Below are positions 37,356 through 46,947 of a stretch of DNA of 64,000 nucleotides, piece by piece. Location of the stretch: NCBI RefSeq assembly GCF_001613125.1, contig NZ_BDBT01000003.1, positions 248,001-312,000 on the forward strand, given 5' to 3'. Numbering within the stretch: position 1 is the first letter of the stretch; every line of letters begins with the position of its first letter. A program made the position numbers and the translations under genes. This DNA comes from Nocardia shimofusensis NBRC 100134. GTDB lineage: Bacteria > Actinomycetota > Actinomycetes > Mycobacteriales > Mycobacteriaceae. The notes below the pieces were generated by a model. The model was not told the DNA's origin. It was given only the letters and a program-made list of their open reading frames with translations, and ran no database searches.

Positions 37356-40300
37356 TCAGGTGGCGGCGGCCGGGGCGGGCGCTTCCGTGCGCAGGCGCTG
37401 GGAGATCACCTGGGTGATGCCGTCGCCGCGCATGCTGACGCCGTAGAGCGCGTCGGCGATCTCCATGGTCGGCTTCTGGTGGGTGATGACGATCAGCTGA
37501 CTCTTCTCCCGCAACTGCTCGAACAGGCCGATCAGCCTGCGCAGGTTGGTGTCGTCGAGCGCGGCCTCGACCTCGTCCATCACGTAGAACGGGGACGGCC
37601 GGGCGCGGAAGATGGCGACCAGCAGCGCCACCGCGGTCAGCGACTTCTCGCCGCCGGAGAGCAACGAGAGCCGCTTGACCTTCTTGCCCGGCGGGCGGGC
37701 CTCCACCTCGATGCCGGTGGTCAGCATGTCGGAGGGGTCGGTGAGCAGCAGCCTGCCCTCGCCACCGGGGAACAGCGCGGAGAACACCTGGACGAACTCG
37801 CGCTCCACGTCGGCGTAGGCCTCGGTGAAGACCTGCAGGATGCGCGCGTCGACCTCGGCGACCACCTCGAGCAGATCCTTGCGTGCGTTCTTGACGTCCT
37901 CGAGCTGGGTGGCCAGGAAGTTGTAGCGCTCTTCGAGCGCGGCGAACTCCTCGAGCGCGAGCGGGTTGACCTTGCCGAGGGTGGCCAGATCCTTCTCCGC
38001 GCGCTTGGCCCTGCGCTCCTGGGAGCCACGGTCGTAGGGCATCGGCTGCGGCGCGGTGACCTGTTCGCCGCGTTCCCTGGCCTGTTCGTACTCGGCCATC
38101 TCCAGTTCCGAGGGCGGCAGCGGCACGTCGGGACCGTATTCGGCGATCAGGTCCTCCAGCGCGATGCCGAACTGTTCGGCGATGGTGGTCTCGAGCTGTT
38201 CGATGCGCAACGCGGCCTGCGCCTTGGCGACCTCGTCACGATGCACGGCATCGGTGAGCTGAGCCAGCTGAGTGTTGAGGGCGCGTGCTCGTTCTTTGAT
38301 CTGCTCCACCTGCGTCGCGCACTCGGTGCGGCGGCGCACCAGGTCGTCACGGCGGGTGCCGGCCTCCATGACCACCTTCTCCAGCTCTGCGGCAATCCGG
38401 GCACCGGACTCGGCGACGGCGGCGGCCACCGCGGCGGCGCGTTTGCGCGCGGCCTGGGCACGTTCGGCGCGGGCACGGGCCTCCCGTTCGGCGCGGGCGG
38501 CGCGACGCAGACCATCGGCCTTGCCGCGCACCGATTCCGCGCGTTCCTCGGCGGTGCGCACGGCCAGCCTGGCCTCGACTTCCATCGCCCTGGCTTCGGC
38601 GAGCGCGGCCGCGGCTTCCTCCCTTTCCCGACCGACCGCTTCGGTGCTCGCCGAGCCGAATCCGTCGTCGGCGGCGGCCTGTTCCAGTTCGGCGTTGCGC
38701 AGCCGTTCCTCGAGTTCGGCCAGACCGGCCAGGGTCTGCTCTCGGCCCGCTTCGGCGTCGGCGCGCTGCGTGGTCAGCCGCTCTGCCTCGGTCTGCGCGG
38801 AGCGCGCCGCCTGGCCGAGCCTGCCCAGCCGCTCGTAGATGGCGATCATCGCCTGGTCGGATTCGTGCAGGGCGAGCAGCGCGTGATCGACGGCGTCCTT
38901 GCGATCGGCCTGCTCCTCGAGCGCCCCCGCCAGCGCCGCTTCCAACTGCTCGGCATGACGCTGGGCGGCGACGAGTTCCGCCTGCGCGGCATCGATGTCG
39001 GCCTGGATCTCGAGCTGACTCGGCGCGCGATCGGAGCCGCCGAGCACCCACCCGGTGCCGGTGAGATCGCCGTCGCGGGTGACCACCCTGACCTCGGGAT
39101 GCTCGGCCAGCACCGTCCCCGCCGCGGCCAGATCGTCCACCACGAGCACACCCGTGGTCAGCGCGAGCACACCCGCGCGCAGCTCCGGGGGGCATTCGAC
39201 GACATCGGCCAACCGGTACGCACCCGCGGGCGCCGAGTCATCCGACAGCTCGCCGGTCTCGGACGCGACACCGAACACCAACGCGGCCCGGCCGCCGTCG
39301 GCCTCCTTCAACGCGTGGATCGCCGCGTGTGCGGACTCGCCGGTCGCGGCGGCGACCGCGTCGGCGATCGGACCGAGCACGGCGGCGACGGCGGCCTCGA
39401 ATCCGGCACGGACCCGCAGCACCCCCGACAGCGGACCGAGCAGACCTTCCGGGCGATGCTCCACCAGCCACGCCGACCCGTCGCGACGCGCCAGCCCCAT
39501 GCCGAGCGCCTCGATGCGCGCGCTCAGCGAGGCAACCCGTTTGCTCGCGTCCCGGTCCTGCGCCCGTAGTTCGTTCACTCGCTGGTCGGCGAGCTCCAGC
39601 GCTTGCACCGCGTGTTCGTGCTGAGCGTCGAGACCCTCCTCGCCCGCGTCCAGCTCACTCAATTCGCCCTGCACCGTGTCGAACTCGGCCTGCGCGGTCT
39701 CGCCGCGCCTGCGCGCCTCGGCGATGGATACCGACAGCCGCGCGATATCGGCGTCGACCGACTGTGCCCTGGTGCGCATGTTCTCGACCTGGCCGGACAG
39801 CCGCGCGAGGCCTTCCCGCCGGTCGGCGATGGCGCGCACCGCGGCCAGGTGCGCCTGTTCGGCGGCCTTCGCCGCGTACTCACGCTCGGCCAGCTGATCG
39901 CGCGCGGCCTCCAGCGTCTCGGCCGCCATCTCGACCGCTTCGCGCAGTTCGGCTTCCTCGGCCTCGATGCGATCGGCCTCGGCTTCGAGCTGATCGGGAT
40001 CGCGGCCGGCGCCGACCGGGGTGTGGGTGTCGAGGTGGCGGGCGCGATCACCCGCGATGCGAATGGTGGCATTGACCCGCTCGGCGAGCGCGGACAGCTG
40101 GAACCAGGTCTGCGCGGCCGCCTCGGCTCCCGGAGTCAGCCGGGACAACTGGAACTCCTGCTGGGCCAGTGCCGCGTTGGCGGCGTCGAGCTCGCTCTGC
40201 ACGGTGATCTGCTGCTCGCGGGCGTAGGCCTCTTTGCTCTGCTGACCCGCCAATTCGGCACGCCGGGTCACCAGATCGTCGGCGGCCAGGCGCAACCTGG

Positions 40301-40973
40301 CGTCGCGCAGGTCGGCCTGCACGGTCTGCGCGCGCCGCGCCACCTCGGCCTGGCGGCCCAGCGGCTTGAGCTGGCGGCGCAGCTCGGTGGTGAGGTCGGT
40401 CAGGCGGGCCAGATTGGCCTGCATCGCCTCGAGCTTGCGCACCGCCTTCTCTTTGCGCTTGCGGTGTTTGAGCACGCCCGCGGCTTCCTCGATGAACGCG
40501 CGGCGGTCTTCCGGCCGCGATTCCAGGATCGCCGAGAGCTGGCCCTGCCCGACGATGACGTGCATCTCGCGTCCGATGCCGGAGTCGCTCAGCAGCTCCT
40601 GCACGTCCATCAGCCGGCAGGAGTTGCCGTTGATCTCGTATTCGCCCGCGCCGTCGCGAAACATTCGCCGGGTGATGGACACCTCGGCGTAGTCGATGGG
40701 CAGCGCGCCGTCGGAGTTGTCGATGGTCAGGGTCACCTCGGCGCGACCCAGCGGCGCGCGGCCGGCGGTGCCCGCGAAGATGACGTCCTGCATCTTGCCG
40801 CCGCGCAGCGCCTTGGCGCCCTGCTCGCCCATCACCCAGGTGAGCGCGTCGACGACATTGGACTTGCCCGAGCCGTTGGGCCCGACCACACAGGTGATGC
40901 CCGGTTCGAAGCGCAGCGTCGTCGCGGACGCGAAGGATTTGAACCCCTTCAACGTCAGGCTCTTCAGGTGCAA
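37356..40973 (-). CDS. smc: Chromosome segregation protein SMC
   Basis: SMC is the ATPase of bacterial condensin. The 1205-residue protein has [12 protein letters not shown], Walker [22 protein letters not shown] and the N-terminal head. Two long coiled coils flank a hinge (about 510-670; [29 protein letters not shown]). The C-terminal head has [19 protein letters not shown] and [14 protein letters not shown]. The frame opens at 41015, but family similarity starts at a TTG at 40973 with GGAAAGG 9 nt upstream, giving the same length as the mycobacterial protein. The kleisin genes (scpAB) are not in the window. Confidence 0.96.
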   Translation of the reverse strand: MHLKSLTLKGFKSFASATTLRFEPGITCVVGPNGSGKSNVVDALTWVMGEQGAKALRGGKMQDVIFAGTAGRAPLGRAEVTLTIDNSDGALPIDYAEVSITRRMFRDGAGEYEINGNSCRLMDVQELLSDSGIGREMHVIVGQGQLSAILESRPEDRRAFIEEAAGVLKHRKRKEKAVRKLEAMQANLARLTDLTTELRRQLKPLGRQAEVARRAQTVQADLRDARLRLAADDLVTRRAELAGQQSKEAYAREQQITVQSELDAANAALAQQEFQLSRLTPGAEAAAQTWFQLSALAERVNATIRIAGDRARHLDTHTPVGAGRDPDQLEAEADRIEAEEAELREAVEMAAETLEAARDQLAEREYAAKAAEQAHLAAVRAIADRREGLARLSGQVENMRTRAQSVDADIARLSVSIAEARRRGETAQAEFDTVQGELSELDAGEEGLDAQHEHAVQALELADQRVNELRAQDRDASKRVASLSARIEALGMGLARRDGSAWLVEHRPEGLLGPLSGVLRVRAGFEAAVAAVLGPIADAVAAATGESAHAAIHALKEADGGRAALVFGVASETGELSDDSAPAGAYRLADVVECPPELRAGVLALTTGVLVVDDLAAAGTVLAEHPEVRVVTRDGDLTGTGWVLGGSDRAPSQLEIQADIDAAQAELVAAQRHAEQLEAALAGALEEQADRKDAVDHALLALHESDQAMIAIYERLGRLGQAARSAQTEAERLTTQRADAEAGREQTLAGLAELEERLRNAELEQAAADDGFGSASTEAVGREREEAAAALAEARAMEVEARLAVRTAEERAESVRGKADGLRRAARAEREARARAERAQAARKRAAAVAAAVAESGARIAAELEKVVMEAGTRRDDLVRRRTECATQVEQIKERARALNTQLAQLTDAVHRDEVAKAQAALRIEQLETTIAEQFGIALEDLIAEYGPDVPLPPSELEMAEYEQARERGEQVTAPQPMPYDRGSQERRAKRAEKDLATLGKVNPLALEEFAALEERYNFLATQLEDVKNARKDLLEVVAEVDARILQVFTEAYADVEREFVQVFSALFPGGEGRLLLTDPSDMLTTGIEVEARPPGKKVKRLSLLSGGEKSLTAVALLVAIFRARPSPFYVMDEVEAALDDTNLRRLIGLFEQLREKSQLIVITHQKPTMEIADALYGVSMRGDGITQVISQRLRTEAPAPAAAT

Positions 40974-41286
40974 ATTCGACGACCTTTCCTGGGCCGGAGA
41001 CGGGCGAGGTGCCATGCTATCGGCTGGTCACGACATGTCGTGGCACGCCCGACCCCCCGTGGCGCGAGTGCTGCTCGACCAGACTAGCGAGCCCGGCGCC
41101 CGCGCCCCACCCGACCCAATGCTGGACAGTTGCCCGAAAGGGTTCGCTCGATCCGTCGTGCTTCCCGCGCGAACTCTACGGTTCGTCGGCCCAGGATCAC
41201 CGGTCGCGAGCACTGCCGTTTCGCCGTTCGTACGCATACGATCCACGGGTTCAGGCGGTACTTCTTGGTTCGGGAGCGTTGGGCGA
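40974..41286. other. Divergent spacer between smc and a hypothetical gene
   Basis: A 313-bp region with no gene of its own. It must contain the smc promoter on the minus strand and the promoter of the gene at 41287. The plus-strand frame is open across it but has no protein-like features before 41287. The one clear pattern is the perfect palindrome at 41029-41042. Confidence 0.5.
41029..41042. promoter_or_regulatory. Perfect 14-bp palindrome upstream of smc
   Basis: CACGACATGTCGTG is perfectly self-complementary, with no spacer, 56 bp upstream of the smc TTG start and 245 bp before the gene at 41287. It is an operator candidate with no assigned factor. Confidence 0.4.
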
Positions 41287-42822
41287 ATGCGGGCACCATC
41301 GATCGGCACGGCCCTGCGGCTCGGCCGGATCACCGCACTCGTCGTGGCCTGTCTGTTGTTCCTGCACGCCTGCGATCGCACCCGGCGCCTGCTGCCCACC
41401 GACGTATGGCTGGAACTGGTCGCAGCCGCGCTGCTGGCCACGGGCGCGATGATCGCCGCGTGGTTCGAGATCGTCCGGGCCGAGCGGATCGAGGAGGCCG
41501 AGGAACTCGAGGCCAACCATCCCCCCGCCCCGCGCGCAGACGACCTGCTCTACGACACCAGCACTCACGCGATCCGCGCCAGGATCGCCCGATCCGGCAA
41601 TCTCGTCATCCACGGCCGCGAATACGGCGGCCCCCGCCCCGGCCACGAATGGTCCTGGACCTTCCGCACCGATACCTTCCCCGCCGTCCGCACCGCCCTC
41701 GGCGGCGGTGGTGACGACGACAGCGATGGCAGCGATGTTCTGGAGCTGCTGGAAGAGGTGGTCCCCCGGCTCGACGCGGACAGCCGCGCGGACCCGGGCG
41801 CCTGGCTGCGCGCGCACGGCATCGCGGGCACCTACCGCGAGAAGGGCGACCATCCCAGTCGCACCACCCACAAACTCCCGATCCTGCGCCCCGGCCCGCG
41901 CCGCGCCACCGACGCACGCACACGCGCGTCGCGTGAGGAATCCGCCGCAGGTCCATCCGTTTCCGAACCCACCCGGCGCGGCTCCCGCCGACCCGCATCG
42001 CCGACAGACGCCGCGTCCGCCCGCGGTGCGCGCCCGGCCGCCTCCGAATTCCGCGACGCCCGTTCCGGACCGAACCGCCGGGTCGACGCCGACCGCGCCT
42101 CGTCGTCGCGCCGACGCTCCGACGTGCAGGGCCCCGACTCCGCGCCGATCCGCACAGGCAACCGCACCCCGAAGCCCCGGCCGGGCTCGCACTCCGGCCC
42201 CCTGCCCACGGCGAGACCCCCCGATTCCGGCCCACTACCCTCCTCCGCGCGGCATCCGTATGCCTTCCAGGACAGCGCCGAGCAGCATTCCGGACCGATC
42301 GCGCGAGCCGCGAAACGCAGAGCGGCCGGATCTCGCGACATCGCCGACCACGCCGCGCGCCCCGACCCGCCCCGTCGCAGTCGGCCACGAGCGACAGCCG
42401 ACGATCTCCCCGAGACCACGATCCACGGCAGCAGGCGGGCATCCGCGGCCGAGTCGCCCACGCCGGGACTGTTCAGCGCCCGCACCGGAATCGACCCCGC
42501 CGATACGCCGCGCACCCAGACGTCCCGGAGCCGCGCACGCCCCACCCGATCGGGCCCTTCGCCCGCAGCCGACGTACCGCCGACGCGACTGCCTCCGTCA
42601 CCGGGCGATGCCGCGTCCTCGGGGTACACCACCTCTCGGGGGTACGACAGACCGTATGGCGCCGAGAGCCGATACGACCGCCCGGCGCACCACGATCCCG
42701 GCTCCAGCGGCCGGGACCACGACGGTCCGGATCACAGCAGCACGGAGTACAACGGCCGGGCCTACGAACAGGCGGACCCGATGCCGGGACAACCACGCCG
42801 ACGCGGTCACCGCTACCGCTGA
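41287..42822 (+). CDS. Membrane protein with long disordered Arg/Pro/Ser-rich tail
   Basis: A 511-residue protein of unknown function. Residues about 12-60 hold two hydrophobic helices (ITALVVACLLFLHAC, LVAAALLATGAMIAAWFEI). A structured segment follows (about 80-190; DLLYDTSTHAIRARIARSGNLVIHGREYGG, RTDTFPAVRTALGGGGDDDSDG). From about 195 to the end, more than 300 residues are Arg/Pro/Ser/Asp-rich and predicted disordered. The start at 41287 has GGGAG about 11 nt upstream. Longer in-frame starts exist but would add unlikely sequence. It converges on the DUF1707 gene. Confidence 0.65.
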   Translation: MRAPSIGTALRLGRITALVVACLLFLHACDRTRRLLPTDVWLELVAAALLATGAMIAAWFEIVRAERIEEAEELEANHPPAPRADDLLYDTSTHAIRARIARSGNLVIHGREYGGPRPGHEWSWTFRTDTFPAVRTALGGGGDDDSDGSDVLELLEEVVPRLDADSRADPGAWLRAHGIAGTYREKGDHPSRTTHKLPILRPGPRRATDARTRASREESAAGPSVSEPTRRGSRRPASPTDAASARGARPAASEFRDARSGPNRRVDADRASSSRRRSDVQGPDSAPIRTGNRTPKPRPGSHSGPLPTARPPDSGPLPSSARHPYAFQDSAEQHSGPIARAAKRRAAGSRDIADHAARPDPPRRSRPRATADDLPETTIHGSRRASAAESPTPGLFSARTGIDPADTPRTQTSRSRARPTRSGPSPAADVPPTRLPPSPGDAASSGYTTSRGYDRPYGAESRYDRPAHHDPGSSGRDHDGPDHSSTEYNGRAYEQADPMPGQPRRRGHRYR

Positions 42823-42834
42823 CAGTCGGTCACA

Positions 42835-43296
42835 TCACCGGGCAGACGCCTGGCCGCGCGCGATGTACGCTCCCCGCCCGCACCCGCGCCCGGATTCGAA
42901 GCCGGTGACGATGCGGAAGGCCAGCACCGCACCCCACGGACCGATGACCCACACCGGCCACGGGTAGGTGAATTCACCCGCGCCGAGCGAGATCGCCGCC
43001 CAGATTCCGAGCACGAGCAGGCTGACACCGGCCCAGGTACGCAGTTCGACGCGCTGCCAGAGCGGCAGACGAGAGCGGTCGCCGATCGGCTTGCGCCGAC
43101 CGGCGTCCTCGGCCGGGCGCGGCAGGTCGGAGAGCACGAGGTCGAGATCGTCGCGGGTGGTGGTGGCGTAGACGCGCGCGACCCTGGCGTCGTACTCGGC
43201 GAGATCGAGCCGGCCATCGGCCAGGTGCCGGGCCAGCAGCTGCACGACTTCGTCGCGTTCGGCGTCGGAGGCGCGGGGGGAGGGCGAGATTTCCAT
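42835..43296 (-). CDS. DUF1707 membrane protein
   Basis: A 153-residue protein with an N-terminal DUF1707 domain (ASDAERDEVVQLLARHLADGRLDLAEYDARVARVYATTTRDDLDLVLSDLP, about 10-60). A basic linker and two membrane helices follow (VSLLVLGIWAAISLG and WPVWVIGPWGAVLAFRI), ending in a short Gly/Arg/Cys tail. The DUF1707 module often precedes membrane or DNA-binding parts in actinobacteria and its role is unclear. GAGG lies 8 nt before the ATG at 43296. It is divergent from mscR, with two operator-like palindromes in the spacer. Confidence 0.87.
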   Translation of the reverse strand: MEISPSPRASDAERDEVVQLLARHLADGRLDLAEYDARVARVYATTTRDDLDLVLSDLPRPAEDAGRRKPIGDRSRLPLWQRVELRTWAGVSLLVLGIWAAISLGAGEFTYPWPVWVIGPWGAVLAFRIVTGFESGRGCGRGAYIARGQASAR

Positions 43297-43318
43297 GTCC
43301 GATTCCTCTGATCGATAC

Positions 43319-43364
43319 TCCATTGTGGAATGTCTACTCCCAGCCTGCATCTTCCATAGTGGAA
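43319..43364. promoter_or_regulatory. Twin operator-like palindromes between DUF1707 gene and mscR
   Basis: TCCA-TTG-TGGA (43319-43329) and TTCCA-TAG-TGGAA (43352-43364), both followed by the same ATGTC-type flank, are 34 bp centre to centre (about three helical turns). Two similar sites on one face of the helix between divergent genes suggest cooperative binding by one regulator. Confidence 0.5.
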
Positions 43365-43479
43365 TGTCAAGAGAGATAGAAGTACAGACAGGTGTCCAGT
43401 TCTACTGGCAATGCCCGCCCGCGCCGGGCAATATGGGCACCGTGCCGACGACGGCACGCCGAACCACGAGGAGGCATGC

Positions 43480-44565
43480 GTGTCCGAAACCGTGCGCGGG
43501 GTGATCGCCCGAGCCAAGGGAGAACCGGTCGAACTGGTCGACGTGGTGATTCCCGACCCGGGGCCGCACGACGTGGTGGTCCGCATCCAGGCCTGCGGTG
43601 TGTGCCATACCGACCTGCACTATCGCGAGGGCGGCATCAACGACGAGTTCCCCTTCCTGCTCGGACACGAGGCCGCGGGCGTGGTGGAGACCGTCGGCGC
43701 GGCGGTGACCCATGTCGAGCCGGGCGACGTGGTGGTGCTGAACTGGCGAGCGGTCTGCGGCGAGTGCCGCGCCTGTAAGCGCGGACGCCCGTGGTACTGC
43801 TTCGCCAGCCACAACGCGAGCAAGAAGATGACCCTGACCGACGGCACCGAGCTGAGCCCGGCGCTGGGCATCGGCGCGTTCGCCGACAAGACCCTCGTGC
43901 ACGAACGTCAGTGCACCAAGGTCGATCCCGAGGCCGACCCGGCCGTCGCCGGGCTCCTGGGCTGCGGCGTGATGGCCGGTCTCGGCTCCGCGCTCAACAC
44001 CGGCGGCGTGACCCGCGGGGACACCGTCGCGGTGATCGGCTGCGGCGGCGTGGGCGACGCGGCCATCGCGGGCGCGAACCTGGTCGGCGCGCGCACCATC
44101 ATCGCCGTCGACCGCGACCAGCGGAAACTGGAGTGGGCCAAGGGCTTCGGCGCCACCCATACCGTCGACGCGAGCAGCGAGGACACCGTCGAGCGCATCA
44201 AGGAACTCACCGGCGGCTTCGGCGCCGATGTGGTGATCGACGCGGTCGGCAGGCCCGAGACCTGGAAACAAGCCTTCTACGCGCGCGACCTGGCGGGCAC
44301 CGTGGTGCTGGTCGGCGTGCCCACCCCGGACATGACCCTCGACATGCCGCTGATCGATCTGTTCTCGCACGGCGGCGCGCTGAAGTCGTCCTGGTACGGC
44401 GACTGCCTGCCCGAACGCGATTTCCCGCTCTACATCGACCTGTACCGCCAGGGCAGGCTGCCGTTGCACAAGTTCGTCTCCGAGCGCATCGGCGTCGACG
44501 AGGTGGAACAGGCCTTCGCCAAGATGCACGCCGGCGACGTGCTGCGCTCGGTGGTGGTCTGGTGA
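43480..44565 (+). CDS. mscR: S-(hydroxymethyl)mycothiol dehydrogenase
   Basis: A 361-residue zinc alcohol dehydrogenase expected to oxidise the formaldehyde-mycothiol adduct with NAD, the actinobacterial route of formaldehyde detoxification; it may also reduce S-nitrosomycothiol. It has catalytic zinc residues in [11 protein letters not shown] and [11 protein letters not shown], a structural zinc cluster [15 protein letters not shown] and the Rossmann motif [14 protein letters not shown]. The length equals the mycobacterial enzyme. The GTG at 43480 has GAGGAGG 5 nt upstream. Its stop overlaps the next start by 4 nt (GTGA), as with the mycobacterial mscR-MBL pair. Confidence 0.92.
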   Translation: MSETVRGVIARAKGEPVELVDVVIPDPGPHDVVVRIQACGVCHTDLHYREGGINDEFPFLLGHEAAGVVETVGAAVTHVEPGDVVVLNWRAVCGECRACKRGRPWYCFASHNASKKMTLTDGTELSPALGIGAFADKTLVHERQCTKVDPEADPAVAGLLGCGVMAGLGSALNTGGVTRGDTVAVIGCGGVGDAAIAGANLVGARTIIAVDRDQRKLEWAKGFGATHTVDASSEDTVERIKELTGGFGADVVIDAVGRPETWKQAFYARDLAGTVVLVGVPTPDMTLDMPLIDLFSHGGALKSSWYGDCLPERDFPLYIDLYRQGRLPLHKFVSERIGVDEVEQAFAKMHAGDVLRSVVVW

Positions 44566-45188
44566 GCGCGCGCATCGACCGCGTCGTCACCTCCGGCACC
44601 TTCTGCCTGGACGGAGGCACCTGGGATGTCGACAACAACGTCTGGCTGATCGGCGACGACAGCGAGGTACTCGTCGTCGACGCCGCGCACGACGCCGACG
44701 CCATCGCCGACGCGGTGGGCAACCGCCGGGTGGTCGCGGTGCTGTGCACGCACGGGCACAACGACCATGTCACCGTGGCGCCGGAACTGGCGGACCGCTT
44801 CGACGCGCCCATCCTGTTGCACCCCGGCGACGAGCCGCTGTGGCGGATGACCCACCCGAACGTCGGTTACCGCTCGTTGGAGGGCACCGACCGGCTGACA
44901 GTGGCCGGGCTGGACATCGACATCCTGCACACGCCGGGGCACTCCCCCGGCTCGGTGTCGCTGTCGGTGCCGCAACTGCACGCCCTGTTCACCGGCGACA
45001 CCCTGTTCGCGGGCGGGCCCGGCGCAACGGGCCGGTCCTTCTCCGATTTCGACACCATCATCGATTCGATCAGGGACCGGCTGCTGACCCTGCCCGAGGA
45101 GACCGTGGTGTACACCGGCCACGGCGAGGGCACCACGATCGGCGCCGAGAAGCCGTCCCTCGCGGACTGGGTCGCCCGCGGGCACTGA
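44562..45188 (+). CDS. Metallo-beta-lactamase-fold hydrolase paired with MscR
   Basis: A 208-residue MBL-fold protein with a full metal-ligand set: [11 protein letters not shown] (His-x-His-x-Asp-His), [20 protein letters not shown] and VYTGHGEGT. This is the glyoxalase-II-like group of thioester hydrolases. Coupling to mscR through a GTGA overlap makes it the natural candidate for hydrolysing the S-formylmycothiol product to formate and mycothiol. That assignment is inferred from context and family. A perfect hairpin follows at 45212-45239. Confidence 0.88.
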   Translation: MSARIDRVVTSGTFCLDGGTWDVDNNVWLIGDDSEVLVVDAAHDADAIADAVGNRRVVAVLCTHGHNDHVTVAPELADRFDAPILLHPGDEPLWRMTHPNVGYRSLEGTDRLTVAGLDIDILHTPGHSPGSVSLSVPQLHALFTGDTLFAGGPGATGRSFSDFDTIIDSIRDRLLTLPEETVVYTGHGEGTTIGAEKPSLADWVARGH

Positions 45189-45211
45189 CCCCGGCGACAA
45201 AACAGGTACAC

Positions 45212-45239
45212 GGCCCGGCCGGTCCGATCCGGCCGGGCC
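45212..45239. terminator. Bidirectional hairpin between convergent genes
   Basis: A perfect 11-bp stem (45212-45222 with 45229-45239), 6-nt loop, lies between the stops of the plus-strand MBL gene (45188) and the minus-strand DUF350 gene (45271). It could serve both directions. Confidence 0.7.
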
Positions 45240-45270
45240 ACGCGAACCGGTCGGAGCCGGCCGGTGCCGG

Positions 45271-45720
45271 TCAGAGGATCGCGACGGCGACCACGAGACC
45301 GAGCGCGAAGTGCGCGGCAGCGACCACGAGCACCTCGGTGGTGCGGACGTCGGAGTGCAACGCCGCGCCGATGTCGATGCCGAACACCCGCTCGAGCACC
45401 CGCACCGAGATGACCTGCGCGACGATGCCCACCAAGCCGAAGACCAGAGCGGCGATCAGTCCTTCGGACAGCTTGCCCGCCGAGGCGTAGATGGCCAGCA
45501 CCACGATGAAGGCCATGCTGACCAGGCCCGCGGCCGTGACGATGATCGCGTTGGGCTTGCCCTCGGCGACGAGCCCACGCAGGTGGCCGGGGGTGGTCAG
45601 GTCGATGGCGTAGAAGCCGACGAGCATCAGCACCAATCCGACGACGGCGTAGAGGAGGATGGCGCCCACGCCCTCGCCGAGCGCGCTCCAGTACCCCGAT
45701 TCGAGGGCGACTGCGGTCAT
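45271..45720 (-). CDS. DUF350 family membrane protein
   Basis: A 149-residue protein with four membrane segments (about 18-40, 58-80, 88-110, 128-148) and the DUF350 pattern: FYAIDLTTPGHLRGLVAEGKPNAIIVTAAG between the first two helices. The E. coli YjfL protein is of this family and is encoded beside a glutathionylspermidine-synthase-like ligase. The same pairing is seen here, 60 bp after the ATP-grasp gene. The function is unknown; it may be the membrane partner of the ligase system. Confidence 0.85.
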   Translation of the reverse strand: MTAVALESGYWSALGEGVGAILLYAVVGLVLMLVGFYAIDLTTPGHLRGLVAEGKPNAIIVTAAGLVSMAFIVVLAIYASAGKLSEGLIAALVFGLVGIVAQVISVRVLERVFGIDIGAALHSDVRTTEVLVVAAAHFALGLVVAVAIL

Positions 45721-45780
45721 CGTGAACCTTTCCGGAAAATGTGGCGTACGAAGTGGATCAGAGTCGGCCGGTGCGCAGGA

Positions 45781-46947
45781 CTAGCCGGTCGGGATTCGGT
45801 GCGGGACGAAGGCGGCGCCGTCGTCGGTGATCAGGCCCGCCGTCTCGCGGATGCCGAGCCCGGCCGAGCCGTCGCCGACCATCCAGGCGCCGAGCACCGG
45901 GCGCATGCCGTCGAATTCGGGCAGCGGGTCGAGCAGTTGGTAGACGTAGCCCTCGGCGCCGTAGACGCCGCCGGTGGCGGTTTCCATGCCCGCCCCGACG
46001 ATGGTCATGTTCGCGCCCTCGCGCCCGAGCTTGGGTTTGCGGATGTACTCGGTGAGTTCGTGCGGATCATCGAGGTAGGTGGGCAACAGGTTCGGGTGCC
46101 CCGGATACATCTCCCACAGCACCGCGAGGATCGCCTTGTTGCTCAGCAACGCCTTCCACAGCGGTTCGATCCAGCCGGTGGCGGGCAGGCTCGCGACCAC
46201 CCGTTTGCCGAATTCGTCGTCGAGCACCCATTCCCACGGGTAGAGCTTGAAGATCGATGCGATCGGCGCTTCGGCGAGATCGACGAAGCGCTCGAGTTCG
46301 ATGTCCCAGCCGATCTCCTCGATGGGCAGCGCGATGGTGTCGAACCCGGCTTCTGCGGCGGTCTCCTGCATGTAGGCGGTGGTGACGTTGTCCTCACCGG
46401 AGGCATCGGCGCTCGACCAGGCGAAGTGCAACTGCGGGTCGGTGGCCTGCTTGCGCAGGTCGCCCCAGCGCTCGACCAACTTCTCGTGCAGGGAGTTCCA
46501 CTGATCGTCGCCCGGATGGGTATCGGTCAGCCAATGCCACTGCACGATCGCGGCTTCCAGCAGCGAGGTCGGAGTATCGGCGTTGTACTCCAGCAGTTTG
46601 GCCGGCCGCCGGGCGTCGTAACGCAGGTCGAAGCGGCCGTAGACATAGGCGTCACCGCGCCGCCACGACTCGGCGATCGGCCCCCAACTCCACTCGGGCA
46701 GGCCGAAATCGGCGAACCTTTCGGTGAGCACGACGTGTTCGACGGCATTGAGGCACATCGAGTGCAGCAACTCGACATCGGCTTCCAGCGCGAGGATCTC
46801 GTCCATGTCGAACTCGTAGTGCACCGATTCGTCCCAGTAGGGTCGCGGCGCGCCGTCGGCGTACCGGCCCGGCGCACCGTAGACCAGGCCTTGTTCCTCG
46901 ATGACGCGTTGCCAGCCGGGACGGGGGGTGCCCCGCGTCCGTCGCAT
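45781..46947 (-). CDS. Glutathionylspermidine-synthase-like ATP-grasp ligase
   Basis: A 388-residue ATP-grasp protein of the GspS-like group (E. coli YgiC/YjfC type). It has an N-terminal substrate region (YWDESVHYEFDMDEILALEADVELLHSMC), WSWGPIAESW, FDLRYDARRPAKLLEYNADTPTSLLEAA, the nucleotide-site region IRKPKLGREGANMTIV and the end VLGAWMVGDGSAGLGIRE. These enzymes form amide bonds with an amine such as a polyamine. The amidase domain of true glutathionylspermidine synthase is absent and the substrates are unknown. The start shares a base with the stop of the tail-protein gene (TGATG). Confidence 0.87.
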   Translation of the reverse strand: MRRTRGTPRPGWQRVIEEQGLVYGAPGRYADGAPRPYWDESVHYEFDMDEILALEADVELLHSMCLNAVEHVVLTERFADFGLPEWSWGPIAESWRRGDAYVYGRFDLRYDARRPAKLLEYNADTPTSLLEAAIVQWHWLTDTHPGDDQWNSLHEKLVERWGDLRKQATDPQLHFAWSSADASGEDNVTTAYMQETAAEAGFDTIALPIEEIGWDIELERFVDLAEAPIASIFKLYPWEWVLDDEFGKRVVASLPATGWIEPLWKALLSNKAILAVLWEMYPGHPNLLPTYLDDPHELTEYIRKPKLGREGANMTIVGAGMETATGGVYGAEGYVYQLLDPLPEFDGMRPVLGAWMVGDGSAGLGIRETAGLITDDGAAFVPHRIPTG

